NCBI GenBank assembly: GCA_030729925.1
Contig: JANQWK010000040.1
Span: 1-44,861, forward strand
Direction of reading: 5' to 3'
Length of the DNA: 44,861 nt
DNA from: Saprospiraceae bacterium
GTDB taxonomy: Bacteria > Bacteroidota > Bacteroidia > Chitinophagales > Saprospiraceae
A program made the translations under genes and the position numbers. Positions 1-10,200 of the stretch are shown in pieces. Numbering within the stretch: the stretch's first letter is position 1; each line of letters begins with the position of its first letter. The notes beneath the pieces were generated by a model, which was given only the letters and a program-made list of their open reading frames with translations, did no database searches and was not told where the DNA came from.

Positions 1-20
1 CTGAGGTGGCTTCCACCTGA
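1..20 (+). repeat. Partial copy (1) of the dispersed palindromic repeat
   Basis: The first 20 bases match the right arm of the palindromic repeat seen in full at five other places, ending in GGTGGCTTCCACCTGA with one mismatch near the centre. The rest of the copy lies outside the window. The right arm is of the same GTGGCTTCCAC subtype as the copy at 26506-26579. It sits just downstream of the barrel-fusion gene that ends at 71. Confidence 0.7.
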
Positions 21-70
21 TTTATAATCAATTGAATTTTAATTATTTACAATTTATTTTCCACTATTTT

Positions 71-3000
71 TTACCATCCAGGCAGTATATTCAGTCCAAA
101 AACGCCCCTGGTATGCTTGAGGCCTTTAAAAAGTGGAAAAGCATAATAGGGTTCGATGACCATAGCTCCGAAAAGATTGACCCGAAGGGATACCCCTGTA
201 CTGTAAAAGGGTTGAGGTGTAGCGCTATCGGTTCCGGTATTTTCCGGATCATCAAACTGACTGAGGTTGTCCCAGGCCAAACCGCCATCTACGAAGATGT
301 TCAAATCCGAAAAAAGGAATTTTGACTTAAGGGTGGCCAAACGTTCGGGGCCGGTAAAGGGGATACGCACTTCGAAGTTAGATACCAACATTTTACTGCC
401 GAGGAGTTCGTCAAAACTGCGACCGGAACTGTAGAAGAGTTCTTGGGTAATGCTACTGTTGTAGCCTCTGACAAACCATGGGTTACCGATGTACAAGGGA
501 AACATACCTTCGCTGTCGCCATACCTGCCATAGTGGTAAATTCGAAACCCCAAGGAAACGGGATTAAAAAAGTGATAGGCGCGAAAATCAGCGGTAATGG
601 CGGTAAAGTCGAACCTGCCTGCATATTGATCCAGACCAAATCGGTATCGGGTGCCTTTTAGCGGAGCAGTCATGCCGAATACACTATTGTCTCCCACGAG
701 TGCCGCATTGATAGTCAGCAAGTTGAATCCTTCAGGAGCCTCCAGCTTTTCGCGATCTTCGAAAATCAGTTGCCCGAAAGCATCGTAATATCTGTTGATT
801 TGGTCTATGCGAAAATAATACCTGGCAAAGGAGGCACCGCCTTCCAGGCGCAAAGTTCTGGAAAAAGGCAGCTGACCAAAGACGCCGAGTCGGTCTTCGA
901 AAATTCGAAAATTCTCCAGCACGACATGGTCGGCCAGAAACACCTGGTCATCGAAGGAAAAAGTATCCAGACCCAAAAATCCCCCTCTGGTTTGGCGAAT
1001 GGGGATATGAGACAGCTGCACACCCCAGCCTATGCGCTTCTCCTGGTTGGTATAAGCCAAAGCCGTTCCAAAATCCGTAATTTCACCATTGAGCGACATG
1101 CTCGCAAACAGCTGGTTATCGCCCAAGATATCACTGAACAGCATATCCACAGCCCCCGCCATTCCTGTGGTAGTACCAAAGGTACTGCTCGTACCGATCC
1201 CTACCCCCGCTCCGCCGCCAATATAATCCAACTTAAACTTGGGGTGATAGGGAACCTCCTTCATATCTTCCCAGCCGAAAGGCAGATAGCGATCTACTGT
1301 TTCAAGCTGTGCATTGACGGTATTAGAGACAGTCCTGTCTGCTTGTGGCAAAGTTCCCGCCTCCATATCAACCGCCAAAGGATCTACGGGTTCGTGAAGA
1401 AAAGCCGCTGATGTTCCGGCGAAAATAGCATACTGGTTTTTTTCATACACCGTATAGACCATGCGATCTCTCCTTGCGGAAAAACTAATGGCAGGGGCAT
1501 AGGCCGTAATACCGCTGATACCGGTGAGTATGCGGGTTTTTTGGAAAACCTGTCCGGTGCCGGGCTCAAATTCGTAAAGATTTCTGAACCCATCGCGGTT
1601 GGAAAGAAAAAGAATGCTGCCATTTTCACCATAAACCGGATTGAGGTTATCCGCTCCCGGGAAAACATCATAGTGCTGAATTTGGCCGGATTCGACATCC
1701 AGTTCTGCCAGGTTGAACACCCATTTGCCATGGCTGCGTCCATTCTCGAAACTGCGTTGGTCAGAGGCGAACAGTATTTTTTTGCCATCGGCAGACCAAT
1801 GCGGATGCAATTCGGAGTAAGGATCCCTGGTAAGCTGCCTGATTGCTTCGGTGCGGATATTAACAGCATAGAGATCGTGCCGTCCGCCAACCAACCCGGA
1901 AAAGACAATTTCCCTGCCATCAGGTGACCAGTTGGGGTTATGGAACGCCTGAACATTTTTAACTGTAATTTCCTGGATCGTTTTTCCCGTAAGGGCATCC
2001 TTAATCACCAGGACATTTCTTCCTTGTTGGAAGGCCACATAGGCAAACCACTTGCTGTCGGGCGACCAGGTTCCTGCTGATTCGATATAGTTGAGGTCGT
2101 CAATGTGCCCGTCGTTAGCCGCACTGGCAACTTTTCTGATCACCTCCCCGGTACGGGCATCCGCAAGGTAAAGATCGGTAGAGAATAAATCTTTTTCCGA
2201 CAGGAAGATCACATACTTTCCATCCGGGCTAACCACGGGCGATACGTTCATCCGACCCGCATTTGATTCGGAAATCAGTTTTTTGCCATAATAAGCCATT
2301 TTTTGTCCACCTACATACGGCTCATAGCGCGTGCGAATACTTTTTACCCAATCGTCGGAAAGCTCCTCGAGGGTCATCCCCAAAATAAGCGGAACAGCAA
2401 CCTCCATTCCGTACTGCGCAACAGCCACAAAAAGCGGTTCAATAACATCATCCCCTTTTGAGGCAGTCAGAAATGCCCAGAATGCTTGTCCATAGCGATA
2501 AGGAAAATACTTGGGGTTATCGAGATCCTTCAGCGAAGGAATGTCATCCTGCATCACCGCATCGCGCATCCACATGGCAGTATGGGGATCCACGCTTCCA
2601 ATGGACATATACTCCGCCAGTCCCTCGACCATCCACAGCGGCAAGTTGGCCAGGTTGCGCAACGACGTAGAATCCCCATTGAGAATGAGGTTGTACTGGA
2701 AGGCATGCACCAATTCGTGCCCCAGTACGTGAAAAGTTTGCTGGTTCGACATCGCAATCGGCAAAATCACCCTGTTTTTCAAAGCCTCCGTGACCCCACC
2801 TGTACCCACCCCGACACTTCCACTAATAGCATTCGTTTGCTGGAAATCAGCATGGTCGTTGTAGAAAATCATGGGATTTTTAACCAAAAAAGTATCCTGA
2901 AACACTGCCTGGTGCATGCGGTACCACTGCTCCGAAAAATTAGCCAGTTCCTTGACCACTTCCGGATTATCCAAGTAATGGTATATTTCAAAATTGGGCG

Positions 3001-3124
3001 TCTCCACCACCTTGAACTGAAACACCTCATAGCTTGGCTTATTCTGCCCAAAGTATTGTGCCATTATCACCGAAATATTTCCCCAGGCCAGTCCAATAAC
3101 AAGAAGCCATAGTTTACCACTCAT
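71..3124 (-). CDS. Outer-membrane zinc peptidase-like / TolB propeller / beta-barrel fusion protein
   Basis: The product is about 1017 residues when started at the ATG at 3124; a longer reading would need a TTG at 3151. It begins with a signal peptide (MSGKLWLLVIGLAWG...). Residues 136-140 are HELVH, followed by a downstream Glu near 167 in WMVEGLAEYM, the zinc-ligand pattern of gluzincin (peptidase MA-like) proteins. Residues of about 290-600 hold several SPDGKxxxF-type repeats typical of PD40/TolB-like beta-propellers. The last 330 residues are rich in aromatic beta-strands with glycine turns and end in a strand typical of Omp85/BamA-like surface-antigen barrels. This suggests an outer-membrane protein with a large periplasmic or surface part. 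Whether the protease is active and what it cuts is unknown. It appears monocistronic, flanked by two copies of the palindromic repeat. Confidence 0.85.
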   Translation of the reverse strand: MSGKLWLLVIGLAWGNISVIMAQYFGQNKPSYEVFQFKVVETPNFEIYHYLDNPEVVKELANFSEQWYRMHQAVFQDTFLVKNPMIFYNDHADFQQTNAISGSVGVGTGGVTEALKNRVILPIAMSNQQTFHVLGHELVHAFQYNLILNGDSTSLRNLANLPLWMVEGLAEYMSIGSVDPHTAMWMRDAVMQDDIPSLKDLDNPKYFPYRYGQAFWAFLTASKGDDVIEPLFVAVAQYGMEVAVPLILGMTLEELSDDWVKSIRTRYEPYVGGQKMAYYGKKLISESNAGRMNVSPVVSPDGKYVIFLSEKDLFSTDLYLADARTGEVIRKVASAANDGHIDDLNYIESAGTWSPDSKWFAYVAFQQGRNVLVIKDALTGKTIQEITVKNVQAFHNPNWSPDGREIVFSGLVGGRHDLYAVNIRTEAIRQLTRDPYSELHPHWSADGKKILFASDQRSFENGRSHGKWVFNLAELDVESGQIQHYDVFPGADNLNPVYGENGSILFLSNRDGFRNLYEFEPGTGQVFQKTRILTGISGITAYAPAISFSARRDRMVYTVYEKNQYAIFAGTSAAFLHEPVDPLAVDMEAGTLPQADRTVSNTVNAQLETVDRYLPFGWEDMKEVPYHPKFKLDYIGGGAGVGIGTSSTFGTTTGMAGAVDMLFSDILGDNQLFASMSLNGEITDFGTALAYTNQEKRIGWGVQLSHIPIRQTRGGFLGLDTFSFDDQVFLADHVVLENFRIFEDRLGVFGQLPFSRTLRLEGGASFARYYFRIDQINRYYDAFGQLIFEDREKLEAPEGFNLLTINAALVGDNSVFGMTAPLKGTRYRFGLDQYAGRFDFTAITADFRAYHFFNPVSLGFRIYHYGRYGDSEGMFPLYIGNPWFVRGYNSSITQELFYSSGRSFDELLGSKMLVSNFEVRIPFTGPERLATLKSKFLFSDLNIFVDGGLAWDNLSQFDDPENTGTDSATPQPFYSTGVSLRVNLFGAMVIEPYYAFPLFKGLKHTRGVFGLNILPGW

Positions 3125-3717
3125 AACCAAATAATTTAAAAGGTTATCCAATCTATATGTTGAACAAGTCGTCGGGTGATTTTAGTTTACTTTGCCTGCA
3201 GGCGAGTTGTTAATCTTATTTTAAGAAGTACCCAAAGCTAAAAATGTACTGTTAAGAAAATTTTAAAAGCTACCGAACATACGCATAAAAGTTCAAAGCT
3301 GGTCATAGCGGTGGGCAGACAGGGGACACCGGAGAGGGATTTTGAAAAAAATATCGGTAATAAATAATTGATTTTCAAAATTTTGCACAACAGGTGCAAG
3401 GCACCTTAAGGTGACTTGCACCTAGATTACCCTCATTAATACGCTTTACCCCCTCCGAAGTAACCATTTCGACATTCTTTTTTTAGTTTTTCCTCAAGCA
3501 GGACTAGCTGCTACCCTAAGCAGCACATTTAATCTTGGAATCAGCGGGATAAAGAGATCACAAAGAAGCGTTTTTTGCGAACAGCAATTTCCAAGGAAAA
3601 AGGAAGAACCCCTGTTGAAGAGACAGAAAACCAGAAATTACGACCAAGGAAACAGCAAAAGAATGATATGAAGAAGTGCCATCTGTCTGAAAAACAAATA
3701 GCTACAAACGTAAGGGG
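3125..3717. other. Intergenic region holding repeat copy 2
   Basis: This stretch of almost 600 bases lies upstream of the barrel-fusion gene and downstream of the CAU tRNA. It contains repeat copy 2 at 3392-3465 and a small GCTGCT/AGCAGC inverted repeat near 3510-3525. I see no convincing gene. A small plus-strand reading frame at 3575-3772 runs across the tRNA and is not credible. No clear TAnnTTTG promoter for the barrel-fusion gene was found. Confidence 0.6.
3392..3465 (-). repeat. Dispersed palindromic repeat, copy 2
   Basis: Read on the minus strand it has the full layout: left box GGTTACTT, a middle block with ATTAATGAGGGTAATC, and a terminal palindrome at 3392-3423. The arms are AGGTGCAAGTCACC and GGTGCCTTGCACCT around TTAA, with one G-T type mismatch. 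Its middle block differs more from the other copies between the box and ATTAA. Confidence 0.85.
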
Positions 3718-3791
3718 TGGTCCCACCTGGGCTCGAACCAGGGACCCTCTGATTATGAGTCAGATGCTCTAACCGACTGAGCTATAGGACC
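3718..3791 (-). tRNA. tRNA with CAU anticodon (Met elongator or Ile2)
   Basis: The minus strand folds as a standard tRNA: acceptor stem GGTCCTA with TGGGACC, a D arm with AGCTCAGTCGGTTAGAGC, anticodon stem TCTGA/TCAGA with loop CTCATAA (anticodon CAT), and a T arm with GGTTCGAGCCC. The discriminator is A, and CCA is not encoded (ACCC follows). The start is not the C1-A72 mismatch form of the initiator, so it is either elongator tRNA-Met or the lysidine-modified tRNA-Ile2. The sequence alone does not settle which. Confidence 0.93.
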
Positions 3792-3825
3792 TGTGAATGC
3801 TAAAATTCCTTTTCATTCAAGGCTG

Positions 3826-3856
3826 CAAAAATACGGTTTTTATTGATTGCAGCCAA
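3826..3856 (-). promoter_or_regulatory. Bacteroidota-type promoter for the CAU tRNA
   Basis: On the minus strand there is TTG (3854-3856), exactly 20 bases, then TATTTTTG (3826-3833), which fits the Bacteroidota primary sigma consensus of TTG near -33 and TAnnTTTG near -7. The predicted start lies roughly 28 bases before the tRNA. Confidence 0.6.
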
Positions 3857-3888
3857 TTTTTTGACCATTTATTTACCCTTGCTCCGGC

Positions 3889-5664
3889 TTATGATCCGGG
3901 AGTCCAGGTAGATTGCAGGTATAGTTCGTCCATTTGTTCGCCGGCAATGGGCGAAGGTGCATCTATCATCATATCCCTGCCCTGGTTATTTTTGGGGAAG
4001 GCAATGAAATCGCGGATAGATTTTTGGCCTGACATCACGGCGCAGAGTCGGTCGAATCCAAAAGCTATACCTCCGTGAGGGGGAGCGCCGAATTCAAAGG
4101 CACCGAGTAGGAATCCGAATTGGGATTCGGCCTGTTCCTGGGTGAATCCCAGGAGCTTGAAATTCTTTTCCTGGAGGGCGCGATCGTGGATACGGATAGA
4201 ACCTCCTCCGATTTCTACACCATTGATTACAAGATCATAAGCATCAGCACGAAGCGATTTCATGGTTTCGAAGTCACCATCGAGCATGCGGGCAATATCG
4301 TGTTTTTTGGGTGATGTAAAGGGGTGGTGCATGGCAAAAAAGCGCTCGGCGGTTTCGTCCCATTCGAGGAGTGGAAAATCCACTACCCAAAGTGGCTTGA
4401 AGTCATTGGCCTGCATGAGTCCCATCCGGCGACCCATTTCCAGGCGGAGTTCCCCCAGTTGTTTGCGGGTTTTTTCGGCTTCACCGGACAGGATCAACAA
4501 AAGATCCCCTGCTTTGGCGCCAAAATGAGCTGCCCATTGCTGAAGTGCTTCGTCGGAATAGAATTTACCCACAGAAGATTTGATGCTGCCGTCTGCTTCG
4601 AGTTTGATATAAACAAGCCCTTTGGCCCCAATTTGGGGGCGCTTGACCCATTCGGTGAGTTCTTTGATGTCTTTATTGGAATAATGCTCGGCCTGTCCCT
4701 CGGCACAGAAGCCCACCACCAGTTCTGCTTCATCAAATACGGAAAACCCATGTCCTTTTGCGAGGTCATTGAGTTCCGTAAAGGTCATTCCAAAACGAAT
4801 ATCGGGCTTGTCAGACCCATAGCGCTGCATCGCCTCGTCGTAATTCATGCGCGGAAACTCTGGCAGGGTAATGCCTTTGGTCGCCTGAAACAAGTACCGG
4901 GTGAGGCCCTCGAAGGTCTGCAGCACTTCTTCCTGGGTAACAAAAGACATCTCGCAGTCTATCTGGGTAAATTCGGGCTGACGGTCGGCGCGAAGATCCT
5001 CATCGCGGAAGCACTTGACAATCTGAAAGTATTTGTCAAAACCCGAGACCATCAGAATTTGCTTGAAGGTTTGGGGCGATTGTGGCAGAGCGTAAAACTC
5101 GCCTGGGTTCATTCGGCTGGGTACGACAAAATCCCTGGCGCCTTCGGGCGTACTTTTGATGAGTACAGGGGTTTCTACCTCAATAAAGCCTTGCTCTGCC
5201 AGGTATTTGCGGGTCTCGATAGCGACCTGAGAGCGAAATATGATATTTTGCTGCACATTCGCCCGGCGCAGATCGAGATAGCGGTATCTCATGCGCAGGT
5301 CATCGCCGCCGTCTGTGTTATCTTCAATCGTAAACGGGGGAGTCTTGGCGGCATTGAGCACCTGCAAGGCCTGCACTTCAATTTCTATGTCACCGGTAGG
5401 AATTTTATCGTTTTTGGAGGATCGTTCGATGACTTTACCACTCACCTGGATTACAAACTCCCTACCCAGTTTTCGGGCTGCTTCGAAAAGATCCGCACCT
5501 GTATTTTCTTCGGTAAAAATCAACTGTGTGACGCCATAGCGATCTCTGAGATCAATCCACATCATAAAACCCTTGTCGCGGATGGTTTGCACCCAGCCCG
5601 ACAGGGTCACCTCACTGCCTGCATCCGTAATTCTTAGCTGTCCACAATTGTGCGTACGATACAT
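3889..5664 (-). CDS. aspS: Aspartyl-tRNA synthetase
   Basis: The 591-residue product matches bacterial-type AspRS in length and order. It has an N-terminal OB-fold anticodon-binding domain ([19 protein letters not shown]), the class II catalytic core with motif 2 ([18 protein letters not shown], about residues 217-234), the inserted bacterial GAD domain in the middle, and motif 3 ([10 protein letters not shown]) near the C-terminus. It charges tRNA-Asp in the cytoplasm. The ATG at 5664 begins [10 protein letters not shown], the typical start. It lies downstream of the susCD terminator and probably has its own promoter in that region. Nothing is unusual in the motifs. Confidence 0.97.
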   Translation of the reverse strand: MYRTHNCGQLRITDAGSEVTLSGWVQTIRDKGFMMWIDLRDRYGVTQLIFTEENTGADLFEAARKLGREFVIQVSGKVIERSSKNDKIPTGDIEIEVQALQVLNAAKTPPFTIEDNTDGGDDLRMRYRYLDLRRANVQQNIIFRSQVAIETRKYLAEQGFIEVETPVLIKSTPEGARDFVVPSRMNPGEFYALPQSPQTFKQILMVSGFDKYFQIVKCFRDEDLRADRQPEFTQIDCEMSFVTQEEVLQTFEGLTRYLFQATKGITLPEFPRMNYDEAMQRYGSDKPDIRFGMTFTELNDLAKGHGFSVFDEAELVVGFCAEGQAEHYSNKDIKELTEWVKRPQIGAKGLVYIKLEADGSIKSSVGKFYSDEALQQWAAHFGAKAGDLLLILSGEAEKTRKQLGELRLEMGRRMGLMQANDFKPLWVVDFPLLEWDETAERFFAMHHPFTSPKKHDIARMLDGDFETMKSLRADAYDLVINGVEIGGGSIRIHDRALQEKNFKLLGFTQEQAESQFGFLLGAFEFGAPPHGGIAFGFDRLCAVMSGQKSIRDFIAFPKNNQGRDMMIDAPSPIAGEQMDELYLQSTWTPGS

Positions 5665-5701
5665 AAATATTTGCTTTTAGATGGATCATTGAAAATCGCC
5701 A

Positions 5702-5709
5702 CAAAAATA
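5702..5709 (-). promoter_or_regulatory. Candidate -7 box for aspS
   Basis: The minus strand reads TATTTTTG, matching TAnnTTTG, and falls in the T-tract of the susD terminator hairpin. Twenty bases upstream is GTG rather than TTG, so the -33 element is weak. Initiation here would give a leader of about 30 bases before aspS. Confidence 0.4.
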
Positions 5710-5710
5710 A

Positions 5711-5741
5711 GCGGGAAAAGTGTAATTCACACTTTTCCCGC
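5711..5741 (-). terminator. Rho-independent terminator of the susCD operon
   Basis: A perfect 13-bp stem (GCGGGAAAAGTGT with ACACTTTTCCCGC) encloses a 5-base loop and is followed on the minus strand by TTATTTTTGT. It lies 33 bases beyond the susD stop and before aspS, so it ends minus-strand transcription from susCD. Confidence 0.85.
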
Positions 5742-5774
5742 CAGTCAAAATCATCAAACCAAGTTCGATTCTGA

Positions 5775-7184
5775 TCAATTGTCCCAGAACAAGCGTTCGG
5801 TCAGCGTATTGATAATGGGGACGTTTTGCCGGTTACGGGTAATCTCCACGCTGGGATATTGCACTCGGCGGATAAATTCCGAGAGTTCGGCATTTGCCGG
5901 TAAGGTAAAGTCTTTGTACTGGTAGTTGAACCTCCGGGCATCTGTCCAGGATTCGGGATGCAAGAACATGGCGACGTACTTTTCCCGCATGATCATGTCT
6001 AGGGTAAGTGATGCCGCACCCAAACCAGGATACGCTGCTTCGATGTAGGCATCGGCATCAGTGCTGCTGACGCCCATATCGGTCATGTGCGCCTGAACCC
6101 CTGCAAGAAAAGCGCTCAGGGCGCGATTGCGATCGGATGCAAGCGCTGTCTCTGCTTCAATAAATTTGAGCTCAGCGAGCGTAAACACATACAAAGGGCT
6201 ATTATTGGAGGCATAAGCACGTGAATTTTCAAGGTAACATTCCAGTTTTACCGTTCCATCGCCTTTTCTACCCGCACCATTGGCCGTCCCCGCATAAGAA
6301 CCATCGGGCAGGGGCGTCGTTATTTTTGCCAAACGGGGATCTACTACACCAAAGGTTGTGCCGTTGAGGGCATCAATAAATTGTTCAGACAGCCAGCCGC
6401 CCAACACCAAGTTGGCATTATTGATGGCAACACCGGCCCATGGATTTCTGACCTCAAACTTGGTAACCTGCGCTTGGTCACTGTTGCTCTGGAATGCGCT
6501 ACTCACTGCTGATAAAATGCCCGCAGCATCAAACGAACTACCCTTCGAAAAGTGTAGCTTGTAACGAGCTTCCAACGCGTAGCTGTATTGGAGCCATCTT
6601 GCTTTGCTCCCGCCAAGGATGAAGTCACTGGCTGCTATTTTGGCAAGGGTGGTATTGGAACTGGACGCATTGAGATCAGACCTGGCCGCGGAGATCAGAG
6701 CAAAAATTTCATTGTAAATGACTTGAGCATTGTCGTAAACGGGTATGATATTGAGGCCTGTAAATGCTTCGCTGTAAGGCACATCACCCCATAAGTCGGC
6801 AAGTAACCCAAGATTAGTAGCCATCAACAACTTACCGGCACCGGCAACTTCCGGAGAACCGCCCTCGTTGGCCAGCTCGATCAGGTCATAAATGTCTGTC
6901 ATGACATCGTAAATACTAGTCCAGGTACCGCTAAGATCCACTTGCTCATACACATCATTGCCCAAACCGGCATTGGGACTGGCAAAATACTGCGTATAAA
7001 AAGAAGTAGATCCAGCTACTCGCTGATGGTTGAGGCCTGTCTGATAGGTGCCTACGGCAAAAAGACCGGCTAAAGGAGGCTGGGTAGCCACATTGGGGTT
7101 TTCATTGACATTGAGGAAATCCTCGCAGGAGGATACCATGAACAATGAAGCGATGATCCATATATGTTTGAGAAAAAATTTCAT
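5775..7184 (-). CDS. SusD/RagB-like outer-membrane lipoprotein
   Basis: The 469-residue product starts with a lipoprotein signal (hydrophobic stretch then SSCEDFLNVNENP), so the Cys near residue 20 is the likely lipid site. The NVNENPN opening, alpha-helical composition and C-terminal MIMREKYVAMFLHPESWTDARR stretch are typical of the SusD-like_2 branch of SusD/RagB proteins. These form the surface lid over the SusC barrel and bind the ligand before import. It lies 26 bases downstream of the SusC-like gene on the same strand, the usual order. No glycoside hydrolase, peptidase or regulator accompanies the pair, so the substrate cannot be named. Confidence 0.93.
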   Translation of the reverse strand: MKFFLKHIWIIASLFMVSSCEDFLNVNENPNVATQPPLAGLFAVGTYQTGLNHQRVAGSTSFYTQYFASPNAGLGNDVYEQVDLSGTWTSIYDVMTDIYDLIELANEGGSPEVAGAGKLLMATNLGLLADLWGDVPYSEAFTGLNIIPVYDNAQVIYNEIFALISAARSDLNASSSNTTLAKIAASDFILGGSKARWLQYSYALEARYKLHFSKGSSFDAAGILSAVSSAFQSNSDQAQVTKFEVRNPWAGVAINNANLVLGGWLSEQFIDALNGTTFGVVDPRLAKITTPLPDGSYAGTANGAGRKGDGTVKLECYLENSRAYASNNSPLYVFTLAELKFIEAETALASDRNRALSAFLAGVQAHMTDMGVSSTDADAYIEAAYPGLGAASLTLDMIMREKYVAMFLHPESWTDARRFNYQYKDFTLPANAELSEFIRRVQYPSVEITRNRQNVPIINTLTERLFWDN

Positions 7185-7210
7185 TGCTACAATTTTTTAG
7201 ATGATCAAAT

Positions 7211-10200
7211 TTAGAACCTGGCGTTCACCGTAAACATAAGCCGTCTTACCCCCGGATAGGTAAATCCACCAAATCCGTCGTCCGCATTGCCATTACCACG
7301 GTTGCCTTCCGGATCAAAGCCACTGTAGGGAGTATCCAACCACAGATTTTGTCCGGTAAAAGAAAGTGAAAGGTCTTCCAGCGGCAACCGATCCATGACA
7401 GACCTTGGAAAACGGTAAGTAAAGCTCAGGTTACGCAACCTGATCCAGTCCGCATCTTCTATGAAGTTTTCGGTAGCGGTTCGGTAAACAGCTCGGTAGT
7501 AACCGCCAGAAAGCGCACGTTCTCCGTTGGGACCGGTAGCTTGTCCCAACCAAGCAGGAGTAGTGTTTGGAGTACCATCTGCTCTGACACCTTCAAACAC
7601 AATGCTGCTGTTGCGGTTGACCGTGTAAGGGGCAATTCCGAATGCAGCAAAAAAATTGTCCATCTGATTGTATTTTTGCACTCCTTGACGGGTATCAAAC
7701 ATAAAAGACAGACTGAAGCCCTTGTAGGTAAAAGTATTGGTAATCGCGCCAAACCAATCGGGGGTAGCATTGCCCAATACTTTCTGACTGGTTTCCAAAA
7801 TGGGATAACCACGTGCATCAATCAACAAAGGCAAATCTTTGTCCAACACAATTCCTTCATCCTCCGGATTGGCATAGTATCGTTTTAGGCTTCGCCCAAA
7901 AATATTGCCGTAGGGCTGGCCTTCGATCAGCCGCAAAGAGGCACTTGACCCTACGTAACCAAAGTGACTTCCCAATACAATTTCCTCAATACCATCCCGT
8001 ATTTTTTCCACATTGTTGCGGTTTCTGGAGAAATTGAGGTTGACGTCCCAGTTGAAGTTTTGACTTTGTACGGGACTGGCTGTCAATACCAATTCAACCC
8101 CTTTGTTGCGAATAGATCCTGCATTGAGGATGAAAGAGGTAAAACCGGTTGTGGGGGATACGGGCACCGGAATGATTTGATCCGTGCTGAGTGCATCGTA
8201 ATAGGTAAAGTCTATACCGATTCTGTTTTTGAGCAGGCGCAGATCCAGTCCAAACTCAAGGGTCTCCGTACGCTCAGGCTTGAGGTCTGCAGCACCCTTT
8301 ACATTGCCACGCGTCCAGCCTGTAATGCCCTCAATGGGAAACCCGGAAGCCGACTGATATACCGTGTTGATGCGATAAGGATCTGTATCCTTTCCTATAC
8401 CTGCATAAGAGGCGCGAAGTTTTCCGAAGGTAATAAACTCGGGTAGTTCAATGTTTTCGCTAAATACGTAACCTACACTCACAGAGGGATAAAAGAAGGA
8501 GCGGGTTTCCACCGGAAGCGCCGAAGACCAGTCATTTCTGCCGGTAATGCTGAGGTAAAGGGTGTTTTTGTAATCAACCGAAATATCTCCGTAGAGTCCC
8601 ATGAGGCGATAGTCCTGCTTGTAAGAACTGGTCCGTATGATGGCCGCATTGTTAAGTGAGAAAAGGTTATAAATATCAAGCTCGTCGCCACTGGTAAAAA
8701 CCCTGTCCAGCGAGCTGTTGAAAATATCATATCCTGCCAATACATTGAGGTTCAATCCGGATGTGATTTCCTTTCGGAAAGTAGCACTGATATTGGAGGT
8801 GATGTCGCGGTTGCGGATTCGGGTTTCTCGGACAAATCCAAGCCCGTTTTCTTCGAGTACATTCTCGCCTGCAAATCCGAAAGGTGCGGGAGCAGTGGCA
8901 CTCCTGAAATCAGAATATTGATCCAGACCGATCACGTAGTTGACCGACAAAGCATCCGATATTTTCGCGGTAAAGCGCATGTTCCCAATGAAACGATCCA
9001 CATCGTCCACAAATCTGTTGGTCGCCGCCGAGTAGATAGGATTGTTCCCAATGGTGCCACCATTGCGATAGCCCCTCATGGAGCCATTTTCAAATTTGTA
9101 GTCGGTTACGTCTGCCTGAGGTGCCCAATAAACCAGTCGTTCGTTGAAAGACTCTGCAAGTACACGAGGCCCGCCACTTTTGATATAGTTAATGGATCCC
9201 CCCATGCTGAGCCAACTGCTGGGGTTGTAATCTCCATTGAAACGGAACGAAGTATTTTCGTATTCGCTAAAGGGCAATACGCCTTCATGCTGCAAATTAG
9301 AAATGGAGGCACGGAAAGAAGCCACGTCGGTTCCCCCGGTCAAATTAATGCTGTTGCGCCACTGGTTACCGGTTTGGTACGCATTCTCATAGTTGTTGAA
9401 GATGGTTTCCGGGTGATTGGGATCCAATGCCCGTGCCTCTTCAATGGTAGGCCCCCAGGTTGGCCAGAAGCTGTTGGGGTCATATACATCGGCATAGCCT
9501 TGGGTATAGAGCCGCTGGGTTTCGGGGAATTTGTTGACTTCCTCTGTTCCGTACGTAGAACTGACTTCCACCCTTATTTTTCCACTTTTTCCTTTTTTGG
9601 TTGTAATGATCACCGCACCATTGGCTGCACGCAATCCGTAAAGTGCAGTAGCCGCGCCCCCTTTCAGCACAGAAATATTCTCGATATCATCAGGATTAAT
9701 GTCTGCAAGTCTGTTCGAGATGTTTCTCGCACTACCACCGCCAATAGTAAAGGTCGAGTTACTCACCGGGATACCATCAATCACAAAAAGCGGCTCGTTA
9801 TTGGCACTTGGATCCAGAGAATTGACCCCGCGAATGATAATTCTGGCAGATTCACCCGGTCCACCCCCAGAACTATTGATCAATACCCCCGCGACCTGAC
9901 CCTGCAGGGCATTGACGACGTTGTTTTGCTTAGCTTCCAGAATTTGGGTAGATCCTACCTCCTGAACGGCATAACCTAGCGCCTTTTTTTCCCGGCTGAT
10001 CCCTAGAGCTGTAACGACTACCTCATTGAGCAGCGTTCCCTGCCTCAGGGTAATCTGAAGATCCTGACCTGGACTAGCTTCTAGTTCCAGATTTTCAAAT
10101 CCGGTAAAACTGACCAGCAAAATATCTCCTGCAGAGACTTCCACGGAAAATTTTCCATCAAGATCAGTTACCGTTCCCCGACTGGTTCCCTTTACCAACA

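Noticed and set aside
3575-3772. Open reading frame of 65 residues on the plus strand
   Set aside because: It runs across the tRNA gene and has a Lys/Arg/Gln-rich composition without homology; antisense tRNA sequence explains its end.
4324-5637. Long plus-strand frame (437 residues) opposite aspS
   Set aside because: It is the antisense shadow of aspS, whose motifs are unmistakable; the shadow has no recognisable motif.
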